In this document: piece by piece, positions 1 through 5,623 of the stretch
Layout of the letters: the number at the start of each line of letters is the position of its first letter
Position numbering within the stretch: the first letter of the stretch is position 1
From: Bacilli bacterium
GTDB taxonomy: Bacteria; Bacillota_I; Bacilli_A; RF39; UBA660
DNA length: 9,081 nucleotides
NCBI GenBank assembly: GCA_900758895.1
Contig: CAAETG010000051.1
Coordinates: 1-9,081, forward strand
Reading direction: 5' to 3'
Position numbers and translations under genes: made by a program
The notes under the pieces: model-generated
Databases searched by the model: none
Told to the model about the DNA's origin: nothing
The model's input: the letters and a program-made list of their open reading frames with translations, nothing else

Positions 1-191
1 ATTATTGGACGATGTCTCCGTATTACTTTCGTAGCAACGGTTATGCTATCGTGTTCCTTGTGGCTTCGAATGGCGGCTTCGGCAGCAACAACGTGGGTAA
101 CGAGTATGGTGTGCGCCCAGTTATTAATATAGCATCAAATGTTACAATAACCGGTTCAGGTACGATATCTGATCCTTATATCGTAAATTAA
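1..191 (+). CDS. C-terminal end of a surface-type protein with a GVRPVI tail (partial; variable region candidate)
   Basis: This is the last 62 codons of a gene that starts before the window; the frame begins at base 3 and stops at TAA 189-191. The translation opens YWTMSPY, has an N/G/S-rich middle, then the motif YGVRPVINI and a tail ending SGTISDPYIVN. The order WT.SP - variable middle - GVRPVI - G.GT..DPY is a tail I recognise from large sets of exported gut-Bacillota proteins, but I cannot name the family with certainty. Bases 3-119 are about 51% G+C (60 of 117), whereas the remaining 72 bases are about 29%, with the step just after the GVRP codons. Many middle codons are NNC or NNT types reachable from AAC or AAT by changes at the A positions alone. 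That pattern suits a diversity-generating retroelement target, though no template repeat or reverse transcriptase is visible here. Confidence 0.75.
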   Translation, partial: YWTMSPYYFRSNGYAIVFLVASNGGFGSNNVGNEYGVRPVINIASNVTITGSGTISDPYIVN

Positions 192-211
192 ATGTAAATT
201 TACATATACTT

Positions 212-245
212 GAATAATAACGATGTTATTATTCTTTTCTTTTGG
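212..245 (+). terminator. Rho-independent terminator after the partial gene
   Basis: A perfect 10-base stem (GAATAATAAC at 212-221 with GTTATTATTC at 225-234) and a 3-base GAT loop are followed by a T-rich run (TTTTCTTTT). The stem is AT-rich but uninterrupted. It starts 20 bases after the stop of the partial gene and separates that gene from the cotJ operon. Confidence 0.75.
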
Positions 246-275
246 GTTTTTGTCTAGTCAACCTTTTTATTTCTT

Positions 276-295
276 CATAGGATACTTTAGGAGGT
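276..295 (+). promoter_or_regulatory. Candidate sporulation-sigma -10 element and ribosome binding site of the cotJ operon
   Basis: CATAGGATA at 276-284 matches the CATAnnnTA pattern of -10 elements read by the mother-cell sigma factors (SigE/SigK) of Bacillus. I see no convincing -35 element at the right distance, so the promoter call is weak. If transcription started just downstream, the leader would be very short. AGGAGGT at 289-295 is a near-perfect Shine-Dalgarno sequence, eight bases before the GTG start at 304. It is the reason for accepting that start. Confidence 0.35.
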
Positions 296-303
296 AATTT
301 GAA

Positions 304-738
304 GTGTTATTTGAAGATAATGATTTTGATATTAATATGGCTTTCTTTATTCCTGATGTAGATTTTAGTCGTCATGTTAATATTTTGAGTCCTATGGAAG
401 GATTTTTAAGAGGAAATATGTTCCAAGATGAGTATGAACCATATAAACATCTTACTTATTTTAAACTTAATCCTAAAGATGAAAAGGAAAGGCTTTTATA
501 TCAAGTAATGGCTTATTCTTTTGCGATTAATGATTTAAATTTATATTTAGATTTACATCCAGATGATAAACAAGTATTTGATTTATTTAAGAAATATGTA
601 AGTGAAGAAGAAGTATTTCGTGCAGAGTATGTTAAGAAATATGGACCACTTGAAGTAACAGAAGGTAATGGCTCTAAATTTAACTGGATTAATAGTCCTT
701 GGCCTTGGGAAAATAGGGGAGGTAGTATGTATGTTTAA
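304..738 (+). CDS. cotJB: Fused CotJA-CotJB spore coat protein
   Basis: In Bacillus, CotJA, CotJB and CotJC are inner-coat proteins made from one mother-cell operon. This 144-residue product appears to join the first two. Residues about 28-56 (LSPMEGFLRGNMF, then YEPY) resemble the short CotJA core, in which a P-E-x-x-L-x-x-GT-x-F stretch precedes a P-Y. Residues about 60-144 fit CotJB: ERLLYQVMAYSFAINDLNLYLDLHPDD, then EYVKKYGPL and the terminal PWPWEN. The LYLDxHPxD and KYGPL blocks are typical of CotJB. The start is GTG with a strong ribosome binding site. The end overlaps cotJC by 8 bases, so the two are probably translationally coupled. Separate cotJA and cotJB genes are the usual arrangement. 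The CotJB assignment is firm; the CotJA part is a short and weaker match. Confidence 0.85.
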   Translation: MLFEDNDFDINMAFFIPDVDFSRHVNILSPMEGFLRGNMFQDEYEPYKHLTYFKLNPKDEKERLLYQVMAYSFAINDLNLYLDLHPDDKQVFDLFKKYVSEEEVFRAEYVKKYGPLEVTEGNGSKFNWINSPWPWENRGGSMYV

Positions 739-1288
739 ATATGTAAAACACACGAACTATCCAGTTAATATTACTAAAAAAGATTTAAGAATGGCGAAAT
801 ACTTAATTACGCAATTTGGTGGTGCAAATGGAGAACTTGGAGCAGCGATGCGTTATTTTTCTCAAAAATTTAGTATGCCAGATGATTATGGGAAAGCACT
901 TCTTAACGATATAGCAACTGAGGAATTAGGACATTGTGAGATGATTGCTAGTATGGTTCATCAACTTACTAAAAATGCAACCGTAAAAGAAATGGAAGAA
1001 GCTGGACTTGGTTCTATGTTTGCTGATCATGGAAAAGGGGTTTATCCAACTGATGCTTCTGGTGTTCCTTTTACGGTAAGTTACTTTGCTGTAACTGGAG
1101 ATCCTTTAGCAGATATTATGGAGGATATGGCTGCTGAACAAAAAGCACGTGCTACTTATGAGAATTTAATTAATTTAACAGATGATGAAGATGTGATTAG
1201 AGTACTTTTATTTTTAAGACAAAGAGAAATCATTCATTATAATCGTTTTAAAGATTTATTTATGTATTATAAGAAGAAAGGATATTAG
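731..1288 (+). CDS. cotJC: CotJC, manganese-catalase-like spore coat protein
   Basis: CotJC belongs to the manganese catalase family, which decomposes hydrogen peroxide at a di-manganese site in a four-helix bundle, and is associated with the spore coat. The expected metal ligands are all present: E35 (NGELGAAMRY), E65 and H68 (EELGH), E136 (AAEQKARATYE) and H169 (REIIHYNRF). This suggests an active enzyme. At 185 residues it is the usual CotJC length and lacks the C-terminal extension of longer catalases. I chose ATG 731 rather than an upstream in-frame start because GGGGAGG at 716-722 lies at proper spacing and the added upstream residues would overlap CotJB. The gene overlaps the cotJA-cotJB fusion by 8 bases and ends at TAG. 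Presence of this operon points to, but does not prove, sporulation. Confidence 0.93.
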   Translation: MFKYVKHTNYPVNITKKDLRMAKYLITQFGGANGELGAAMRYFSQKFSMPDDYGKALLNDIATEELGHCEMIASMVHQLTKNATVKEMEEAGLGSMFADHGKGVYPTDASGVPFTVSYFAVTGDPLADIMEDMAAEQKARATYENLINLTDDEDVIRVLLFLRQREIIHYNRFKDLFMYYKKKGY

Positions 1289-1307
1289 GATACTTGTCCT
1301 TTTTTTC
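1277..1307 (+). terminator. Probable weak terminator after cotJC
   Basis: AAAGGA at 1277-1282 can pair with TCCTTT at 1297-1302; alternatively AGGA at 1287-1290 pairs with TCCT at 1297-1300. A run of T follows directly. The stem is short and overlaps the stop codon, so termination may be partial, with read-through into the next gene possible. Confidence 0.5.
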
Positions 1308-1318
1308 TTGCTTTTTTC

Positions 1319-1347
1319 TTGTAAATTTTAATAAGATGTGATAACAT
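1319..1347 (+). promoter_or_regulatory. Possible SigA-type promoter of the coiled-coil gene
   Basis: TTGTAA at 1319-1324, a 17-base spacer and TAACAT at 1342-1347 give four of six consensus matches in each hexamer, with a TGn extension (TGA) just before the -10. It lies between the cotJC terminator and the next start codon. The assignment is by pattern only. Confidence 0.35.
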
Positions 1348-1383
1348 TATATTAGAATAAGAAATGGTGGGTGGCTAGTATTT

Positions 1384-3033
1384 ATGCACACAGAAATATT
1401 TAATAATATTGATTTATTAGTAAGTATGGCTGGTTCTACTTTGAATGTTCAAGACATTGAATCAGAGTTAATTACGATTAATAGAGAAATTCAAGATAAA
1501 AAGAGTCAATTAGAAGATTTGAAGAGTATGATGAATGATACTCGTTATTTTAATGCTTCTAGTGAACTTGTAGATAAAAATATTGAAGTTAGTTTACAAT
1601 CAAAAATTCGTCACCTTGATAGAAAAATGAAGGATATTGAAGCTAACTTAAATCGTATAAAAAAAGAAGAAAGTAAGCTTTATAGTGATATTACTTCTTT
1701 AAAAGAAAGAATAGACGAAAACCAAAAGTATGTTGATGTTCTTGATTCTAAAAAGGATAATTTGGAAAATGGTGCTTTAGAAGGAATTATTTCTAAAGAA
1801 AAAGAACATTTACAACATTTAAGAAAAGAATTAGATACGAAAGAGAAGAAGCATCAAGCAGTTTTAAAAGATTTAGAATTGAGTGGACAAGCTTTATCGG
1901 AGCTTACAGAGAAGAAAGAAGGAGAAGAGGCTCGCCTTAAAGATATTACAGATCATTTAGGAAATCCAAATGCTTATATTGATGAAGATTTGAAAAAGCA
2001 AGATGAAGAAAGACTTCGTACTCTTAATGAAACTATAGATGACCTTCAAAAAAGAAAATTAGAATATTTAACAGATCCTAATATGATTGGTGCTGATGCG
2101 AAAGAATTAGTTGCTAATGGTAATTATACAGAAGCTTTAAATAAAATAAAAGAATTACTTGCGGTTGTAAAGAAAAAGCCTTTTATGGATATTACTAATT
2201 TAAGTGTATTAGATGAAGAGTTAGAAAAGAAAGAAAATGAAAGAACAGAACTTTCTAATTATATTGATACTAAAGATTATGCGGGAATGAATAGTGGTTC
2301 TGCTAGTATACGAATGGAATATGCAAATAAAGAAATTGCTTTAGAACAACAGATTATAGAATCTCTACAAGACGTAAATCAAAAGGTTGATCAAAATATA
2401 GAAACTAGTCTTAGTCAAGCAATTCAAAATTTAGAACAAGAAATTGTGCGTTTGACAAATGAGGTTGAGGAATATCAATCTCTTATGCAAGATGCTTCTA
2501 AATCTAGAAAAACAAAAGCAAATTTAGAAAATGCTGTTTTGAAAAAAGAAAAGGAAAAAGAGGCAGTTAATCTTATATTAGATCATTATAAGCAAGACTT
2601 ATTATTTCAAATTACTTTATCTAATACCATTTCTAAAATGGTTCAAAAATTAAATCAACATACGCAGGATTATCAAGGTGAGATTCAAGAATTGCAGCAT
2701 ATGACTGTACTTGATGAGGCATCTATTGATTACATTGAAGAAGAACGTGATAAAGATAAGTTAAGAAATATTAATGAAGAAATTAGACAAATAAAAAATC
2801 GAAAGAAATTTGATAAAACACCAGATGAGATATATGATCAAATTGAGATGCTGCTTGCTAATTTTGGGTCAACAACTTCTAAAATAGAACCAAAGAAAGT
2901 GGAAGAAATGGATCTTGATATTGATGAACTATTTTCTGATGTTGTAAAAGAAAGTCCTAAAATTAAGGTTGTAGAGATGATACCAGCACAGACAGTTAGA
3001 AGTGACCAAGGAGGTAATTTCCATGGGGCTTAA
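1384..3033 (+). CDS. Long cytoplasmic coiled-coil protein of unknown function
   Basis: I do not recognise this 549-residue protein. It has no signal peptide, membrane segment, Walker motif or zinc motif. Residues about 25-190, 200-230, 270-295 and 310-395 are highly charged, rich in E, K, L, Q and I, with heptad-like spacing. They predict long coiled coils broken by short turns such as HLGNPNAYID (191-200) and GMNSGSAS (301-308). Residues 238-262 could form a helical hairpin (ELVANGNYTEALNKIKELL). The C-terminus is different: an acidic stretch LDIDELFSDVV (511-521), then a hydrophobic segment IKVVEMIPAQTV (527-538), which could be a peptide docking site for a partner. The ribosome binding site is poor (G-rich GGTGGGTGG, 1365-1373), so the start is less certain. 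The end overlaps the next gene by 11 bases, suggesting translational coupling. Distant resemblance to SMC or MukB arms is compositional only. Confidence 0.75.
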   Translation: MHTEIFNNIDLLVSMAGSTLNVQDIESELITINREIQDKKSQLEDLKSMMNDTRYFNASSELVDKNIEVSLQSKIRHLDRKMKDIEANLNRIKKEESKLYSDITSLKERIDENQKYVDVLDSKKDNLENGALEGIISKEKEHLQHLRKELDTKEKKHQAVLKDLELSGQALSELTEKKEGEEARLKDITDHLGNPNAYIDEDLKKQDEERLRTLNETIDDLQKRKLEYLTDPNMIGADAKELVANGNYTEALNKIKELLAVVKKKPFMDITNLSVLDEELEKKENERTELSNYIDTKDYAGMNSGSASIRMEYANKEIALEQQIIESLQDVNQKVDQNIETSLSQAIQNLEQEIVRLTNEVEEYQSLMQDASKSRKTKANLENAVLKKEKEKEAVNLILDHYKQDLLFQITLSNTISKMVQKLNQHTQDYQGEIQELQHMTVLDEASIDYIEEERDKDKLRNINEEIRQIKNRKKFDKTPDEIYDQIEMLLANFGSTTSKIEPKKVEEMDLDIDELFSDVVKESPKIKVVEMIPAQTVRSDQGGNFHGA

Positions 3034-3268
3034 AATCAATTATATTATTGTTTTAGAGAATGGGGAACAATATATTGTTTTAAAAGAAGCAATGTATTAT
3101 GGTAAAAAGTATTTTCTAGCAATGGGGTTAGATGAAAATAGAGAGGTAATCTCTTCTAAAGTTGTTATTTTAGAAGAACATGTGAGTGGATTTGATACCT
3201 ATGTTAGTAAAGTGGTTGATGGAGATTTAATAACTGTTTTAACAAGAATGTTTAAAGCTCAGATGTAA
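3023..3268 (+). CDS. Small DUF1292-like protein
   Basis: This 81-residue protein reads MGLKINYIIVLENGEQYIVLKE at its start, then a YYGKKYFLAMGLDENREV segment and a C-terminal acidic and hydrophobic stretch. A strand of the form 'xxENGEQYIVL', followed by 'GKKYFLA' and a second strand, resembles DUF1292 (YrzB-like) proteins, small beta-rich proteins of unknown role common in Bacillota. The match is by eye. I start at ATG 3023 rather than GTG 3002 because AAGGAGGT at 3008-3015 lies seven bases upstream, an ideal ribosome binding site. That site sits inside the end of the coiled-coil gene, and the two reading frames overlap by 11 bases. The two proteins are therefore probably made together and may interact. 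A terminator follows. Confidence 0.7.
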   Translation: MGLKINYIIVLENGEQYIVLKEAMYYGKKYFLAMGLDENREVISSKVVILEEHVSGFDTYVSKVVDGDLITVLTRMFKAQM

Positions 3269-3284
3269 TCACTACTAAAAATAC

Positions 3285-3305
3285 TGGATTATCATCCACT
3301 TTTTT
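3285..3305 (+). terminator. Terminator after the DUF1292-like gene
   Basis: TGGAT at 3285-3289 pairs with ATCCA at 3294-3298 across a TATC loop, followed by six T at 3300-3305. An A-run lies upstream (AAAA at 3278-3281). The stem is short. The T-run also feeds directly into the -10 region of the cdaA promoter. Confidence 0.6.
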
Positions 3306-3313
3306 GATATAAT
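3285..3313 (+). promoter_or_regulatory. Extended -10 promoter of cdaA-cdaR
   Basis: TATAAT at 3308-3313 is a perfect -10 hexamer and is preceded by TGA, giving the extended TGnTATAAT form that needs little or no -35. The hexamer at the right distance for a -35 (TGGATT, 3285-3290) matches only half the consensus and is also the left arm of the preceding terminator. Initiation would fall near 3320, giving a leader of about 20 bases carrying AGGAAGGTG (3326-3334). Confidence 0.65.
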
Positions 3314-3339
3314 TATTAGGCATATAGGAAGGTGAAGTT

Positions 3340-4155
3340 ATGACTTTAGCTAACATTTGGGATATAGCAACGAAGATTATTGATATTGGAATTGTTTGGT
3401 TAGTATTTTATTTTATATTAAAAAATATAAAAAATAATATTAAAATGGTTCTTATTTTTAAAGGTGTTTTACTTATTTTAGTAATTAAACTATTAAGTGA
3501 TTTATTAGATTTATATACCGTTGGTGTTATTTTACAATACTGTTTAGAATGGGGACCACTTGCGATTATTGTGATCTTTCAACCAGAGATTCGAAGTGTT
3601 TTGGAATCTATTGGAAGAACACAACTTTTAGGTCGTCATAAAATTTTAACGATTGATGAAAGAGAAAAAGTTGTTTATGAAATTATGAAATCGATTGAAT
3701 ACTTTAAGAGAAATCGAATTGGTGCTTTAATAGTGATTGAAAGAGAAATTTCTTTGCAAGAATATATTGAACCTGCGACTAAGATTTATGCCGATTTATC
3801 AAGTGATTTACTAGAAACGATATTCTTTCCTAATGGACCATTGCATGATGGAGGAGTTATTGTTCAGGGAGATCGTATTACAGTAGCGGGTGCTGTATTT
3901 AAAACTAGTATGAATCCATCTATTTCAAAAAGACTTGGTACAAGACATAGAGCGGCTTTAGGTATTGCTGAGGAGTCTGATGCGATTGCTCTTGTTGTAT
4001 CTGAAGAGTCTGGTCGTATTAGTGTAGCTGTTGATGGAGAGTTACATTATAATTTAACTATTGATGAATTTAGAATGGTTTTAATTGATGCGTTAAATCC
4101 GAAAACTGAGGTATTCTATGAAGCCGAAGAAAAGAAAAGTGCAGGTGAAGAATAA
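3340..4155 (+). CDS. cdaA: Diadenylate cyclase CdaA (c-di-AMP synthesis)
   Basis: CdaA joins two ATP into cyclic di-AMP, the second messenger controlling potassium and osmolyte balance and cell-wall homeostasis. This 271-residue protein has the family layout. Three membrane helices lie at about 12-30, 35-56 and 62-82. A linker with QPEIRSVLESIGR (81-93) follows, then the cytoplasmic DAC domain from about residue 105. The second catalytic motif is intact (GTRHRAALGI, RHR at 202-204), as is SEESG at 221-225. The first motif reads PLHDGGV, with DGG at 170-172 where the family usually has DGA. The aspartate and first glycine are kept, so activity is likely but not certain. The gene starts at ATG with a good ribosome binding site and overlaps cdaR by one base (TAATG). 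Identification is secure from the domain layout and motifs. Confidence 0.96.
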   Translation: MTLANIWDIATKIIDIGIVWLVFYFILKNIKNNIKMVLIFKGVLLILVIKLLSDLLDLYTVGVILQYCLEWGPLAIIVIFQPEIRSVLESIGRTQLLGRHKILTIDEREKVVYEIMKSIEYFKRNRIGALIVIEREISLQEYIEPATKIYADLSSDLLETIFFPNGPLHDGGVIVQGDRITVAGAVFKTSMNPSISKRLGTRHRAALGIAEESDAIALVVSEESGRISVAVDGELHYNLTIDEFRMVLIDALNPKTEVFYEAEEKKSAGEE

Positions 4156-5528
4156 TGAAGAAAATAGGAAAAGCAATTAAACGTTTTTTCATGGCGATTT
4201 ATCGAATTATTGATAAGATTATTGTTACTCCCATTAGTCGATTAATCTTTAATATTAGAGAGTATTTACGTTCTAAAAATTTAAATAAGCTTGATTATAT
4301 TTTTAATCGTCCTAATTTTATGATTTATGTTTCTTTGATTTTGGCAGTTGTTGTCTTTCTGTTAATTGATTCTAGAGTTATTACTTTAGTTGAGTCAGAA
4401 GCAGAAGTGATTACAAATGTACCTGTCACAGTTAATTATAATGAAGAAGCTTATGTAGTAGAAGGAATTCCGGAAACTGTTGATATTGTTTTAATTGGAC
4501 GTAAGAGTGATATTTATCTAGCAAAGCAACTTGGTACGAATAATGTTATTTTAGATTTGTCAGATTATGAAGCTAGAGATTCTGCTTATCGGGTATATCT
4601 ATCTTATACAAAATCAATTGATTCTATTGATTATAAATTAGATCCTTCCTATGTTACTGTAACTATTAAGGATAAAATTAGTGTTACAAGAGATATTGAT
4701 TATGATTTAATTAATGAACAATATTTAAGTGAAGAGTTAAGTGTAGAATCTGTTGAACTATCTCGTTCTGAAGTTGTCGTTAAAGGTAGTGAAGATGCAA
4801 TTAATAATATCGCATCTGTAAAAGCTTTGATTGATTTGAGAGATGAATCGCTTACTGATGTAGGTACTTATACAGTTAATAATGTTCGTTTAGTTGCTTA
4901 TGATTCAAATGGTGAAGTACTGGATAATATTGAAATTGTTCCAACTACGCTTACAGCAACGATTACACTTGATACATATTCAAAGAGTGTACCGCTTGAA
5001 GTTAGAACAACGGGTACTTTGGTTACAGGTAGAGCAATTGCATCGATCTTAATTAATAATAGTAATAGCTATTCTGTAACGATTTATGGAGATGAAGAAC
5101 AAATTAGTGGTATTACTAGTGTTCCGGTAACAATTAATGTTGATGGTGAGGGTGCTAATAGTACAAGAAATTATAATGTAACTATTTCTAGACCTACTGG
5201 TGTTCGTGCATTGAGCGAAAATAATGCAAGTATTATGGTAACGTTTGGTGATGAAAGACAAAAAGAAGTAGAAATTTCTACTATTTCAAGTAGAAATTTG
5301 GCAAGTGGATATACGGCGAATATTATTGGTACTAGTAGCGTTCCAGTTATTGTAAAAGGTGTTCAATCTGTTATTGATGAAGTGGATGCATCGAATATTA
5401 ATGCCTATATTGATCTAGAAGGTTATACTCCTGGTGAATATGATGTAGAAGTTCAAATTGAAAATGATGATCCAAGATTAAATTATGTTGTTTCATCTAC
5501 TGTTCATGTTCGTATTTCTAATGATTAA
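4155..5528 (+). CDS. cdaR: CdaR, YbbR-domain regulator of CdaA
   Basis: CdaR is the membrane partner that modulates CdaA, with one anchor and YbbR domains outside the cell. The 457 residues start with a basic, amphipathic cytoplasmic segment of about 54 residues, longer than the short tail common in this family. A membrane helix follows at 55-73 (FMIYVSLILAVVVFLLIDS). After it come four beta-rich units, at about 84-172, 176-272, 276-365 and 370-456. Each has the YbbR pattern: a short strand, a V.V.G....I..V...I.DL core (KGSEDAINNIASVKALIDL; KGVQSVIDEVDASNINAYIDL) and a closing strand. The start overlaps cdaA by one base, so both are read from one mRNA. In many Bacillota glmM follows cdaR; here a terminator and an opposite-strand gene follow instead. 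Confidence 0.93.
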   Translation: MKKIGKAIKRFFMAIYRIIDKIIVTPISRLIFNIREYLRSKNLNKLDYIFNRPNFMIYVSLILAVVVFLLIDSRVITLVESEAEVITNVPVTVNYNEEAYVVEGIPETVDIVLIGRKSDIYLAKQLGTNNVILDLSDYEARDSAYRVYLSYTKSIDSIDYKLDPSYVTVTIKDKISVTRDIDYDLINEQYLSEELSVESVELSRSEVVVKGSEDAINNIASVKALIDLRDESLTDVGTYTVNNVRLVAYDSNGEVLDNIEIVPTTLTATITLDTYSKSVPLEVRTTGTLVTGRAIASILINNSNSYSVTIYGDEEQISGITSVPVTINVDGEGANSTRNYNVTISRPTGVRALSENNASIMVTFGDERQKEVEISTISSRNLASGYTANIIGTSSVPVIVKGVQSVIDEVDASNINAYIDLEGYTPGEYDVEVQIENDDPRLNYVVSSTVHVRISND

Positions 5529-5530
5529 TA

Positions 5531-5559
5531 AAAGACTCTAGTTAAGCTAGAGTTTTTTT
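5531..5559 (+). terminator. Strong terminator after cdaR
   Basis: ACTCTAG at 5535-5541 pairs perfectly with CTAGAGT at 5547-5553 across a TTAAG loop. The stem extends through a G-T and A-T pairs from AAAG on the left into the T-run (5553-5559). It begins only three bases after the cdaR stop. Confidence 0.88.
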
Positions 5560-5596
5560 GTGAAAAAAATAAGAAAGCTTGTACACTTTCTTATTT
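5560..5596 (-). terminator. Terminator of the Rpn-type nuclease gene
   Basis: A perfect 11-base stem (5567-5577 with 5586-5596) encloses an 8-base loop. Read on the minus strand it ends in a T-run formed by the A-run at 5563-5569, as expected for a terminator of the gene ending at 5624. It sits back to back with the cdaR terminator, so the two convergent units end within about 65 bases. Confidence 0.8.
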
Positions 5597-5623
5597 AAAT
5601 TCATTTTTTATATTGAAGAAGCA

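Noticed and set aside
668..730. Upstream extension of cotJC by 21 residues
   Set aside because: It would overlap the CotJB end by over 60 bases and lacks a ribosome binding site, whereas ATG 731 has GGGGAGG at good spacing and gives the usual CotJC N-terminus.
3002..3022. GTG start for the DUF1292-like gene at 3002
   Set aside because: The perfect ribosome binding site at 3008-3015 lies downstream of that GTG and points to ATG 3023.
1384..3033. SMC/RecN-like ATPase
   Set aside because: Long coiled coils suggested it, but there is no Walker A, signature or Walker B motif, and no globular head at either end.
3269..3339. c-di-AMP riboswitch or other structured leader before cdaA
   Set aside because: The gap is only 71 bases and is filled by a small terminator and an extended -10 promoter; no room remains for a riboswitch.
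5049..5261. 70-codon open frame on the minus strand inside cdaR
   Set aside because: It lies wholly within a well-supported gene, has no ribosome binding site and encodes a low-complexity N/T/I/S-rich string, as expected of the reverse strand of an AT-rich gene.
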